Source of the DNA: Arthrobacter sp. ISL-30 | GTDB lineage: Bacteria; Actinomycetota; Actinomycetes; Actinomycetales; Micrococcaceae | Assembly: GCF_018613855.1 (NCBI RefSeq) | Contig: NZ_JAGGPK010000011.1 | Location: 1-57,952 of the forward strand | Length of the DNA stretch: 57,952 nt | Direction: 5' to 3' | Shown: piece after piece, positions 27,589 through 35,804 of the stretch | How the letters are laid out: the number at the start of each line of letters is the position of its first letter | How positions within the stretch are numbered: position 1 is the stretch's first letter | Program-made: the position numbers and the translations under genes | The notes under the pieces: model-generated | What the model saw: only the letters and a program-made list of their open reading frames with translations | Told to the model about the DNA's origin: nothing | Database searches by the model: none

Positions 27589-29049
27589 TTGCTGATGTTT
27601 CCGGTCTTGCTGGTTGCAGTGGACAACACCGCCCTCACCTTTGCACTCCCGGCCACCGCCAGGACGCTGGATGCCGGGGGCGTTCAATTGCTCTGGATTA
27701 TTGATGCGTACCCTCTCGTACTGGCCGCCTTGCTCGTCACCATGGGCAACCTTGGTGACAGGATCGGTCGCCGCCGGCTCCTGCTCATCGGGAGCACAGG
27801 TTTTGCGGCAATTTCCGTGGCAACCGCCTTCGCGACTTCCCCCGGTTTGCTCATTGCCGGACGCGCCTTGTTGGGCATCTTTGGCGCCATGCTGATGCCG
27901 TCCACCCTGTCGCTGATCCGCAACATCTTCCTGGAGCCCAACAGGCGCCGCCTTGCCGTCGCGATCTGGGCGGCGGGATTCTCCGGTGGCGCCGCACTAG
28001 GGCCGATCTTCGGCGGCTGGCTCGTCGAACAGTTCTGGTGGGGCGCAGTTTTCCTTGTGGCCGCACCCCTCCTGTTGCCGCTACTGGCGTTGGGGCCGAA
28101 GCTCATCCCCGAATCCCGCGACGGCAATCCGGGAAAGGCCGATATCGCCAGCGTTGCGCTCTCCATCCTCACCATGGCGGCCGTGGTCTACGGCATGAAG
28201 GAGGCCGCGATCCATGGCCCCGCTCTCCTGCCGGCCTTGAGTTTTGGGGTAGGCCTGGCAGCAGGAGTTGCCTTCGTTCGCCGGCAGCGGAGGCTCGAAT
28301 CCCCCATGCTCGACGTTCGGCTGTTCAGAAACGCCACCTTCAGCACGTCCATCACCGCCAACGTCCTGTCGCTCTTCTCGATGACCGGATTCATCTTTTT
28401 CTTCGCCCAGCACCTCCAACTCATTGAGGGGCTGACGCCGATGCAAGCCGGCATCTCAATGATCCCTGCCCTCGTGGCCACTATGGCGGCGGGACTGCTG
28501 GTGGTACCCCTGGTCCGGCGGGTCCGCCCGGGAACGGTGGTTGCTGCCGGCCTTGCCTTGAGCGCGACCGGCTATCTTGTGGTGGCCCTCGGTAATCACG
28601 GCAACGGTCCCGGCTTCCTGCTGGCGGCCCTGCTCATCCTGGCCATCGGCGTGGGCATGGCGGAGACCATATCCAATGACCTCATCCTGGGGTCCGTTCC
28701 GGCCGGAAAGGCGGGAGCGGCGTCGGCCATTTCCGAAACGGGCTATGAATTGGGTTCGCTGCTGGGAACCGCAGTACTGGGTTCTATCCTCACGGCGTCC
28801 TACCAGCACAACCTCCGGCTGCCGGAGCAACTGTCGGAGGAGTCAGCAGGACACGCCAGTGAAACACTTGCCGGCGCCGTCGAAGCTGCTTCCACCCTTC
28901 CGGCATCCACCTCCGACGCCGTTATGGCCGCCGCCCGGACGGCCTTTGAATCGGGCATTCACATCACGGCGGCAATCAGGCTGGTACTGATGGCGACGGC
29001 GGCAGTCCTCGCCGCCGTCGTGCTCCGCCGTGTACCTGTGGCCGATTAA
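27589..29049 (+). CDS. MFS transporter, DHA2 family, 5' end apparently frameshifted
   Basis: A large multi-helix pump (486 residues from TTG 27589). Motifs: PVLLVAVDNTALTFALPATA (DHA2/SmvA-like D in TM1), GNLGDRIGRRRLLLIG (motif A) and WRRR-type loops. It is likely a proton-driven drug exporter under the divergent TetR. The N-terminus is problematic. In-frame codons read upstream ALWRDWAALSLLMFP, as in homologues, but no start codon exists in that frame before a stop at 27481. A good start (ATG 27488 or 27494) sits after the operator in another frame (MFSRRTTPSIQHVRPTARHS). One missing base between 27494 and about 27565 would join them. Either a null allele or an assembly indel. Confidence 0.85.
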   Translation: MLMFPVLLVAVDNTALTFALPATARTLDAGGVQLLWIIDAYPLVLAALLVTMGNLGDRIGRRRLLLIGSTGFAAISVATAFATSPGLLIAGRALLGIFGAMLMPSTLSLIRNIFLEPNRRRLAVAIWAAGFSGGAALGPIFGGWLVEQFWWGAVFLVAAPLLLPLLALGPKLIPESRDGNPGKADIASVALSILTMAAVVYGMKEAAIHGPALLPALSFGVGLAAGVAFVRRQRRLESPMLDVRLFRNATFSTSITANVLSLFSMTGFIFFFAQHLQLIEGLTPMQAGISMIPALVATMAAGLLVVPLVRRVRPGTVVAAGLALSATGYLVVALGNHGNGPGFLLAALLILAIGVGMAETISNDLILGSVPAGKAGAASAISETGYELGSLLGTAVLGSILTASYQHNLRLPEQLSEESAGHASETLAGAVEAASTLPASTSDAVMAAARTAFESGIHITAAIRLVLMATAAVLAAVVLRRVPVAD

Positions 29050-29115
29050 CACAGCAAGGGGAACTTTAGCTGTACTCGACATAGGCCTGCAGGGAAGTAT
29101 GCGCCCTGAGGCAAC

Positions 29116-29134
29116 AAATGAACGAAATTCATTT
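29116..29134. promoter_or_regulatory. Palindromic operator 1 of the agmatine operon
   Basis: AAATGAA (29116-29122), 5 nt, TTCATTT (29128-29134). Perfect 7-bp arms. It is 6 nt upstream of the predicted -35. The same arms recur at the second site, so a TetR/AcrR-like dimer is a likely binder. Confidence 0.65.
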
Positions 29135-29140
29135 ACCCCC

Positions 29141-29169
29141 TTGCGCGAGGCCAGATCTCCCTTCATACT
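29141..29169 (+). promoter_or_regulatory. Promoter of the agmatine operon
   Basis: -35 TTGCGC (29141-29146), 17-nt spacer, -10 CATACT (29164-29169). The second operator overlaps the -10 end and the start point. Confidence 0.5.
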
Positions 29170-29190
29170 AAATGAACGTCATTCATTTAG
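29168..29190. promoter_or_regulatory. Palindromic operator 2 of the agmatine operon
   Basis: CTAAATGAA (29168-29176), 5 nt, TTCATTTAG (29182-29190). Perfect 9-bp arms. It shares the AAATGAACG core with operator 1, centre-to-centre distance 54 bp. It overlaps the -10 and would block initiation. Confidence 0.7.
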
Positions 29191-29222
29191 TGACGATCGT
29201 CTCACTGGAGAACTCATTCATC

Positions 29223-30269
29223 ATGATCGAAATTACTTGCCTTGGTTCCCCGGCCTCCCTGGCCCGAACAGCGCCGTCGTCCCGCCCTCCTCTGCGGGTG
29301 GGCCTTGTCCAGCATCGCTGGCACGCGGATAGCGCCGTGTTGGAGGCCGAGTTGACCGAAGGCATTGAGCGTGCCGCGAAACTGGGAGCCAGTGTTGTCT
29401 TCCTGCCCGAACTGACCCTCTCCCGCTATCCTGCGGACACCCGCCCGGCCAACGATCCGTCCGACGGCATTCGCCCCTCCGACATAGCCGAGGACCTTCT
29501 GAACGGGCCGACCTTCGCTTTTGCAGCCAATGCCGCCAGGACCTACGGCGTCACTGTGCATGCCTCCCTCTACCAGCGTGCTGAACACCCCGCTGGAATC
29601 GACGACGGCCTTGGCCTGAACACCGCCATCCTCGTCTCCCCGGAAGGGGAACTCCTGGCGCGCACCCACAAACTGCACATCCCCGTTACCGCCGGCTATT
29701 ACGAGGACAAGTTCTTCCGCCAGGGCCCGGCCGCCAGCGATGCCTACGAAGTCCATGCTCCAGCAGAACTGGGCGGCGGCCGCCTCGGCATGCCCACCTG
29801 CTGGGATGAATGGTTCCCCGAACTGGCCAGGTTGTACTCCCTTGGCGGCGCCGAACTGCTCGTCTACCCGACGGCGATCGGCTCCGAGCCGGACCACCCC
29901 GACTTCGACACGCAGCCCCTGTGGCAGCAGGTGATCATAGGCAACGGCATAGCCAACGGACTCTTCATGGTCGCCCCGAACCGCTGGGGCAGTGAGGGGA
30001 CCATCAACTTTTACGGCTCTTCCTTCATCTCCGACCCCTACGGCCGAGTCCTGGTACAGGCACCCCGCAATGGGTCCGCCGTCCTCGTGGCCGACCTTGA
30101 CCTGGACCAGCGCAAGGACTGGCTTACCTTGTTCCCGTTCCTCACCACGCGCCGCCCGGACACCTACGCCAGGTTGACTGAGCCGGTTCGGCAGGACGCC
30201 CCTTTCGGGGGCGAGCTGGCTCCCGGGATGTCGACAGGCTCGATCACCAGTGTGCGGGTGACAGCATGA
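29223..30269 (+). CDS. aguB: N-carbamoylputrescine amidase-like nitrilase-superfamily protein
   Basis: A 348-residue C-N hydrolase. Catalytic triad: E63 (FLPELTLSRYP), K150 (ARTHKLHIP), C193 (MPTCWDEWFPE). The stretch SLGGAELLVYPTAIGSEP and the later NGLFMVAPNRWGSEG match AguB-type enzymes that turn N-carbamoylputrescine into putrescine, CO2 and ammonia. ATG 29223 is used because the longer frame starts inside an operator. Its stop overlaps the next gene by 4 nt, so it is coupled to agmatine deiminase, which supports the assignment. The N-terminal 25 residues are slightly longer than usual. Confidence 0.85.
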   Translation: MIEITCLGSPASLARTAPSSRPPLRVGLVQHRWHADSAVLEAELTEGIERAAKLGASVVFLPELTLSRYPADTRPANDPSDGIRPSDIAEDLLNGPTFAFAANAARTYGVTVHASLYQRAEHPAGIDDGLGLNTAILVSPEGELLARTHKLHIPVTAGYYEDKFFRQGPAASDAYEVHAPAELGGGRLGMPTCWDEWFPELARLYSLGGAELLVYPTAIGSEPDHPDFDTQPLWQQVIIGNGIANGLFMVAPNRWGSEGTINFYGSSFISDPYGRVLVQAPRNGSAVLVADLDLDQRKDWLTLFPFLTTRRPDTYARLTEPVRQDAPFGGELAPGMSTGSITSVRVTA

Positions 30270-31291
30270 CGGCCTGGCGCATGCCGGCGGAGACCGCTCC
30301 GCAGGAGCGTACCTGGATGGCTTTCCCCACGGGTGGCTACACCCTCGGCGATACCTCCGAAGAGGCTCACGCGGCACGGACCGTTTGGGCCGCCGTCGCC
30401 AATGCAGCGGTCAGGTTCGACCCGGTCACTTTGGTAGTCCACCCCGACGACGTCGAAACCGCCGCGCGTTACCTGCACCCCGACGTCGAAGTACTGACCG
30501 CCGAACTGAACGACGCCTGGATGCGGGACATCGGGCCCACCTTCGTCCTTGACAACTCCGGGAGGCTTGGCGCGGTGGACTGGGTGTTCAACGGATGGGG
30601 AGCCCAGGACTGGGCCAAGTGGGACAAAGATGCCTTGATTGCGGCTGAAGTTTCCGGCCGCGCCGGGGCCGCCCACATCGCCTCGAGCCTCGTCAACGAA
30701 GGCGGGGGAATCCAGGTGGACGGTGAAGGTACGGTCCTGGTCACGGAGACCGTGCAGCTGGATCGGGGACGCAACCCCGGCATCAGCAAGCAGGATGTGG
30801 AGAGGGAACTGGCTCGCACCATCGGCGCCACCCACGTCGTGTGGCTGCCCCGCGGACTGACCCGCGATTCGGAGAAGTTCGGCACCCGCGGCCATGTGGA
30901 CATCGTGGCGGCCATCCCGTCGCCGGGCACCCTCCTGGTCCACTCCCAGCAGAACCCCGAACACCCCGATTTTGAGGTGTGCCGGGACATCATCAGCTTC
31001 CTGCGCACCACGCAGGACGCCGCAGGCCGTAGCTGGAACATCATCGAAGTTCCCGCCCCGGCTGCCCTAAAGGACGACGAAGGCTATGTGGACTACAGCT
31101 ACATCAACCACCTGGTCGTCAACGGAGGAGTCATCGCGTGTACCTTCGATGATCCGATGGATGAAAAAGCCCTCCGTATTCTTGCCGATGCCTATCCGGG
31201 CCGTAGCGTCGTAGGTATTGACGCACGCGAACTCTTCGCCCGGGGCGGCGGCATTCACTGCATCACGCAGCAACAGCCTGCGGCCATCTAG
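30266..31291 (+). CDS. aguA: Agmatine deiminase
   Basis: A 341-residue enzyme of the guanidino-group-modifying fold. It hydrolyses agmatine to N-carbamoylputrescine plus ammonia. Conserved motifs: LNDAWMRDIGPTFV, NEGGGIQVDGEGTVL, RGHVDIVAAIPS and the C-terminal GGGIHCITQQQPA, whose C332 is the nucleophile. It starts within the end of the amidase gene (ATGA) and is followed by a permease after 12 nt. The two enzymes give agmatine to putrescine without ornithine. Confidence 0.94.
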   Translation: MTAWRMPAETAPQERTWMAFPTGGYTLGDTSEEAHAARTVWAAVANAAVRFDPVTLVVHPDDVETAARYLHPDVEVLTAELNDAWMRDIGPTFVLDNSGRLGAVDWVFNGWGAQDWAKWDKDALIAAEVSGRAGAAHIASSLVNEGGGIQVDGEGTVLVTETVQLDRGRNPGISKQDVERELARTIGATHVVWLPRGLTRDSEKFGTRGHVDIVAAIPSPGTLLVHSQQNPEHPDFEVCRDIISFLRTTQDAAGRSWNIIEVPAPAALKDDEGYVDYSYINHLVVNGGVIACTFDDPMDEKALRILADAYPGRSVVGIDARELFARGGGIHCITQQQPAAI

Positions 31292-31303
31292 AGAGGCGCT
31301 GAC

Positions 31304-32869
31304 ATGAGTCAAACATTCCACCAAGGCGGCACCGCGACAGGCAACCCGCAGGGTGCAGCCGTCGGGAGCCCTGCCCATAACATTTCCGGCAAGGGACTGA
31401 AGACGGGGCAGCTGGGGCTCCTCGCCGTCGTCGTCCTCGGAATTTCAACTATTGCCCCGGCCTACACGCTCACCAGCGCCTTGGGCCCCACCATCAACGA
31501 AGCGGGCCTGCAGTTGCCCGTCATCTTCCTCATCGGCTTCATTCCGATGATCCTTGTGTCGCTCGCCTACCGGGAGCTCAACGCCGACTCCCCGGACAGC
31601 GGGACCACCTTCACGTGGGTCACCAAGGCCTTCGGCCCCTGGGTAGGCTGGATGGGCGGCTGGGGACTCCTCGCCGCAAACATCATTGTGCTGTCCAACC
31701 TGGCGGCCGTGGCGGTGGACTTCTTCTACCTCTTCTTATCCCAGCTGTTTGGTTCACCCGAAATTGCCGAGCTAGCCGCGAACAAGCCGCTCAACGTGGC
31801 CACCTGCTTTGTATTCGTAGCGCTGGCTGTGTGGGTAAGCTACCGCGGACTGCACACCACCAAGATCGTCCAATACGGACTGGTGGGATTCCAGCTCCTT
31901 GCGCTGGGCCTTTTTGTAGCCATGGCCTTCGCAAACTGGTCAACGTCGGAGACTGCTATCCCCTTCAGCTGGGAGTGGTTCGATGTCACAAGGATTGAAA
32001 CCTTCGGGCAGATCGCTGCGGGCATCTCGCTGTCCATCTTCGTTTACTGGGGCTGGGATGTGTGCCTGACGGTGAATGAGGAGACCGCGAACGGCAAGAA
32101 AACCTCCGGCATCGCGGGCACCCTGACCGCCGTCGTCGTCCTTGGTATCTATCTCCTGGTGAGCATCGCGACAATGATGTTCGCCGGCGTCGGAGACACC
32201 GGAATCGGCCTGAACAACGAGGAAAACCACGGGAACATCTTCACCGCCCTGGCCTCGCCAGTGATGGGGCCATTCGCCATCCTCATGTCGTTGGCCGTGC
32301 TCTCAAGTTCCGCGGCATCACTGCAGTCCACATTCATGTCGCCGTCGCGCAGCCTCCTGGCCATGGCCCACTACGGAGCCATGCCGAAGCCGTTCAGCCG
32401 CCTCAGCAAGCGCTTCTCGACGCCCGGCTTCGCCACTATCGCCGCCGGCGTCCTATCCGCGGGCTTCTACGCGGTGATGCACGTGATCAGTGAGAACGTC
32501 CTGAATGACACCATCTTGGCCCTCGGCCTGATGATCTGCTTCTACTACGGCCTCACCGCTATCGCGTGTGCATGGTATTTCCGCCAGAGCGTCTTCAGCA
32601 GCATACGCAACTTCCTGCTACGCCTGGCGTGCCCGCTCGCAGGCGGCATCGGGTTGTTCGTCGTGTTCGGCCAGACGGCGGTGGACAGCCTGGCGCCCGA
32701 GTTCGGGAGCGGCTCGGAAGTATTTGGAATCGGCCTGGTCTTTGTCCTGGGAGTCGGCATCCTGGCGATGGGTGCAGTGTTCATGGTGGTCATGTCCCGC
32801 CTGCGTCCCGGATTCTTCCAGGGCGAAACGATCCGCAAGGACACCCCTGCACTGGTGGTACCTGAGTAA
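31304..32869 (+). CDS. APC-family amino acid/polyamine permease
   Basis: A 521-residue permease with about 12 predicted membrane helices. The APC signature starts GQLGLLAVVVLGISTIAPAY in TM1 with GPTINEAGLQLP. The operon context suggests uptake of agmatine or a related amine (inference; the family also carries amino acids). A Gly/Thr-rich N-terminus (about 1-40) precedes TM1. A strong terminator follows 30 nt after the stop, closing the three-gene operon. Confidence 0.9.
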   Translation: MSQTFHQGGTATGNPQGAAVGSPAHNISGKGLKTGQLGLLAVVVLGISTIAPAYTLTSALGPTINEAGLQLPVIFLIGFIPMILVSLAYRELNADSPDSGTTFTWVTKAFGPWVGWMGGWGLLAANIIVLSNLAAVAVDFFYLFLSQLFGSPEIAELAANKPLNVATCFVFVALAVWVSYRGLHTTKIVQYGLVGFQLLALGLFVAMAFANWSTSETAIPFSWEWFDVTRIETFGQIAAGISLSIFVYWGWDVCLTVNEETANGKKTSGIAGTLTAVVVLGIYLLVSIATMMFAGVGDTGIGLNNEENHGNIFTALASPVMGPFAILMSLAVLSSSAASLQSTFMSPSRSLLAMAHYGAMPKPFSRLSKRFSTPGFATIAAGVLSAGFYAVMHVISENVLNDTILALGLMICFYYGLTAIACAWYFRQSVFSSIRNFLLRLACPLAGGIGLFVVFGQTAVDSLAPEFGSGSEVFGIGLVFVLGVGILAMGAVFMVVMSRLRPGFFQGETIRKDTPALVVPE

Positions 32870-32899
32870 GCTGTTGGCTCTTAAACGAAAGCCCTGAAT

Positions 32900-32942
32900 A
32901 AACGAAGGCCCTGGCCCGGTTCGCGGGTCAGGGCCTTCGTTT
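32900..32942. terminator. Strong bidirectional terminator
   Basis: 14-bp perfect arms (AAACGAAGGCCCTG at 32900-32913 and its complement at 32929-32942) around a GC-rich loop, with TTT at the end. It lies between the convergent permease gene and the AMIN-like gene and serves both. Confidence 0.85.
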
Positions 32943-32992
32943 GCGCTGTGCAGCTGCGTTTGCGCTGCTTCACTGGCAGGTGCGTTTAACTG

Positions 32993-33541
32993 TCACCAGA
33001 AGTGGGCTACATCCACCACCATGCGGGATCCGCCATCGGGTCCATCCACAGTGAAGACCCTGAAGGGAAGCCGGGCACGGACGCCCAGGCCGAAGCTTGA
33101 GTAGCCCTCATAGCTGCCGGCCGAGGCTATTTGGCGGAACGTCTGGTAACCGGAAACATTGCTCAATTCGCTCTGGTTGGCCGGGTTGTAAGTGGAGTTG
33201 TAGTTCTCGTCGTACGATGGCGCGTTCACCGTTACCCGAACGAACGCCCCTCCCCTAAGAGGAACGGTATGTCCCGAGCCCTCTTGGGCCACTGCCGGGA
33301 CGTAGCGGACCGTGTAGCCAGCCACTTTCCCGTTGAGGTCGATCACCATACGGTCGAAGCATAGGTGCTGCCCGGTACGGATATTGACCACCTGGGCTGC
33401 CGCCAAATCCGGCTGTGCTTTTTCCAATGAGCCCCAGACGAGTCCGCAATACGATGTGGTGGCCGAGGCAGGTCCCGGGGCCACGAGACCAAGCCCTGCA
33501 GCCATGAGTATCGCTGCCAGCCATACGTGGATTTTTTTCAT
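32993..33541 (-). CDS. Secreted AMIN-like domain protein
   Basis: A 182-residue exported protein. The signal peptide is MKKIHVWLAAILMAAGLGL... with cleavage near PASA-TTSYC. The mature part (YCGLVWGSLEKAQ, HLCFDRMVIDLNGKVAGYTVRYV, FGLGVRARLPFRVF, GGSRMVVDVAHFW) fits the actinobacterial AMIN-like family. ATG 33541 was chosen because AAGGAGG sits 8 nt upstream; the GTG three codons earlier overlaps that site. Two Cys residues may form a disulfide. Function unknown, cell-wall association is possible. Confidence 0.82.
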   Translation of the reverse strand: MKKIHVWLAAILMAAGLGLVAPGPASATTSYCGLVWGSLEKAQPDLAAAQVVNIRTGQHLCFDRMVIDLNGKVAGYTVRYVPAVAQEGSGHTVPLRGGAFVRVTVNAPSYDENYNSTYNPANQSELSNVSGYQTFRQIASAGSYEGYSSFGLGVRARLPFRVFTVDGPDGGSRMVVDVAHFW

Positions 33542-33756
33542 TTGGGCCACCTCCTTGACTAGCTGGATAGCTCAAGACTAGGAGCGAAAATGGCCTTAAA
33601 GGGGGTTCGTATCCGACTCGGCGCTCAACCGTTAGTGAGCCCGAAAAGGGGTCACGGAAGCGTGATTAACAGGGCTGGTTTCGGCCCGCTTTGGCCGGTT
33701 CGTAATCGCCGCATCGCCTGATCGTTACGTCCGGTAACGGGGTTGGAACAAGGCTT

Positions 33757-34059
33757 TTAGCCTTCGCACTCCACGCAGAACTTCAGGCCGTTCTTTTCCA
33801 ATGCGATCTGGGAACGGTGGCGGACTAGGAAGCACGATGAACACGTGAATTCATCTGACTGCTCAGGGACAATGACGACAGTCAGTTCCTCACTGGAAAG
33901 ATCGGCGCCCGGCAAGTCGATGCCCTCAGCTGTATCGTTCTCGTCAAGGTCGATGAGAGCAGTTTGGGCACCGGAGCCACGGGACGCCTGAAGGGCCTCC
34001 AGGGACTCAGAGGACGACTCTTCTTCAGTCTTGCGCGGGGCGTCGTAATCGGTAGCCAT
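33757..34059 (-). CDS. DUF4193 zinc-ribbon-like protein
   Basis: A 100-residue protein of an actinobacterial family of unknown function. It starts MATDYDAPRKTEEESS, has an acidic middle (DLDENDTAEGIDLPGADLS) and ends with a zinc-ribbon-like pair, FTCSSCF and KFCVEC. ATG 34059 matches the family start; the three extra upstream codons are excluded. The gene is monocistronic. Family members occur in nearly all Actinobacteria. Confidence 0.92.
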   Translation of the reverse strand: MATDYDAPRKTEEESSSESLEALQASRGSGAQTALIDLDENDTAEGIDLPGADLSSEELTVVIVPEQSDEFTCSSCFLVRHRSQIALEKNGLKFCVECEG

Positions 34060-34199
34060 TGGTTTCACTTTCGTTGCTGCCCAATGCCATCTCAGGCATC
34101 TCAGTGAAGCAGTTTAGGGCATGGTACAGGCAAGCGACGAAAAATGTGTTGAACAATACAGCCGGTACCAGGAGTCGCGGAATTCCCGGAGTTCCAGGC

Positions 34200-34439
34200 C
34201 TATCCTGCAGTTGTTTCAGGAAGCCGGGAAGGGCGTTGAGCCAAGTGAGCGGTCGCCAATTGGTCCCGCGCAATAGTGACTCCGCTCAGGGCCGGAAGCC
34301 AGCCCCAGCGGGTGGCTTCCAGTATCCCCTCCGCCGTTTCATCCACGCACTCGTGAAAGTAGGCGGACTCGATCCAGTCAAGGACCCTGGCGCGGAGTGA
34401 GGCGAGCGCGGAAGAGATCATGGGAGAAACGGTAGCCAT
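34200..34439 (-). CDS. Hypothetical 79-residue protein
   Basis: The predicted helical sequence (ISSALASLRARVLDWIESAY, HECVDETAEGILEATRW) has mixed composition that looks coding. No family is recognised and no clear Shine-Dalgarno is seen. The start lies inside a 10-bp inverted repeat (34424-34433 and 34454-34463, GGAGAAACGG and complement), which may be a regulatory hairpin. Other frames across this area look less protein-like. Confidence 0.4.
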   Translation of the reverse strand: MATVSPMISSALASLRARVLDWIESAYFHECVDETAEGILEATRWGWLPALSGVTIARDQLATAHLAQRPSRLPETTAG

Positions 34440-34500
34440 CCGGCGTTGAGTGGCCGTTTCTCCAATGTCACCGTCGCGTTAACTGTCGGAGAATCTACTC

Positions 34501-34559
34501 TTGACACGTGCAAAACGTTTTGCATAAAGTGATCCAGACAACATGCAAAACGTTTTGCA
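34501..34559 (+). promoter_or_regulatory. LacI operators and promoter of the first fructan operon
   Basis: Two identical perfect palindromes, TGCAAAACGTTTTGCA, at 34509-34524 and 34544-34559, 35 bp apart. The promoter has -35 TTGACA (34501-34506) and -10 CATAAA (34523-34528), so operator 1 fills the spacer and operator 2 sits at the start of the transcript. Partial copies (GCTTTGCAG) follow at 34566 and 34586. Autoregulation by the LacI gene below is likely. Confidence 0.85.
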
Positions 34560-34637
34560 GAAGAACGCTTTGCAGTGCAGAAGAAAGCTTTGCAGAGGGA
34601 CGTATTGCATAGGGGCAAGTCAACAAAGGACGAGTCA

Positions 34638-35675
34638 ATGACGACCAAGGTAAACATCCGGGACGTGGCCAAGGCTGCCGGCGTATCCGTTACCACTGTT
34701 TCCCACGCCCTGAGCGAGACGCACCAGGCTCGAGTTAATGCCCTGACTGTGGCTCACGTGAAGGCTATAGCCGATGACCTCGGCTACGCACCGAACCGAT
34801 TGGCCAGTGGATTGCGGAACCAGCGCTCCCAGATCCTCGGGCTCGTCAGCGATGAGATCACTACCACTCCCTTCGCCGGAGCAATGCTGCAGGGAGCCCA
34901 GGACGCGGCTTCGGAGCGCGGCCACCTCCTGATGGTGGTCAACTCCGGCCTGGACAACGAGCTGGAGCGGCAGGAGATCCGTGCCCTCCAGCAACATCAA
35001 GTGGACGGCATCATCTACGCGCGTATGTACCATCACATGGTGTCGGTCCCGGAAGAGCTCCGGGGAGTGCCCACCGTCCTGCTCGACGCCATTTCCGAGG
35101 ATCCGAAACTGTCCTCTGTGGTGCCGGACGAGTTCGGGGCAGGCGAGTCCGCCGTCGAAGTCCTGATCGCCGCCGGGCACCGCCGGATCGGCATGATCAA
35201 CAACGAGGACGATATCCCGGCTGCCCACGGGCGTTTGCGGGGTTTCCGTGAAGCTCTGGCCCGGCATGGCCTGCCCTTCCAGCCGGATCACTACCTAACA
35301 GCCCATCCGAACACGGCGGGGGGACGGGAAACAGCATTGAAGCTTCTGTCCCTGCCGGACCGACCTACCGCCCTCTTCTGCTTCAGCGACCAGATGGCCA
35401 TGGGTGCATACCAAGCAGCCAATCATCTGGGGCTGAAGGTCCCTGACGATATCTCGATCGTAGGCGTTGACAACCTCGAGCTCATCGCCGGCGCACTTTG
35501 GCCGGGGCTGTCCACAATGGCACTCCCCCACTACGAAATGGGCCGTTGGGCCGTCCTAAAGCTTCTTGAGGAGATCGAGAACCCTGATGAACCCCGTGTG
35601 CACGAGGAAATCGCCTGTCCGCTCGTTGAGCGGGATTCTGTCGCCCCGCCCCCAGCCAGCCAGCCCCAAAGCTAG
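34638..35675 (+). CDS. LacI-family repressor of the first GH32 operon
   Basis: A 345-residue regulator. N-terminal HTH (NIRDVAKAAGVSVTTVSHAL) with hinge helix (ADDLGYAPNRLASGLRNQ), then a sugar-binding periplasmic-fold domain (about 62-340) with ILGLVSDEITTTPFAG and CFSDQMAMGAYQAANHLG. ATG 34638 has AAAGGA 7 nt upstream. The regulator is the first gene of the operon, ahead of ABC importer and beta-fructosidase genes, so the effector is likely a sucrose- or fructan-derived sugar. Confidence 0.93.
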   Translation: MTTKVNIRDVAKAAGVSVTTVSHALSETHQARVNALTVAHVKAIADDLGYAPNRLASGLRNQRSQILGLVSDEITTTPFAGAMLQGAQDAASERGHLLMVVNSGLDNELERQEIRALQQHQVDGIIYARMYHHMVSVPEELRGVPTVLLDAISEDPKLSSVVPDEFGAGESAVEVLIAAGHRRIGMINNEDDIPAAHGRLRGFREALARHGLPFQPDHYLTAHPNTAGGRETALKLLSLPDRPTALFCFSDQMAMGAYQAANHLGLKVPDDISIVGVDNLELIAGALWPGLSTMALPHYEMGRWAVLKLLEEIENPDEPRVHEEIACPLVERDSVAPPPASQPQS

Positions 35676-35804
35676 CCAGCCTCCCCACACCCGTATCTAC
35701 CAACAAACAGGCCTGACAAAACAGGAGCGCGACCGTTGCAGCGGCCACGCTCCCCAAAGGACCTGTCCAATCCCCTCCACCCACCTGAGTAGAAAGACCG
35801 AACC

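Noticed and set aside
29172..29222. ATG 29172 as start of the amidase gene
   Set aside because: It lies inside operator 2, over the transcription start, so it cannot be translated from this promoter.
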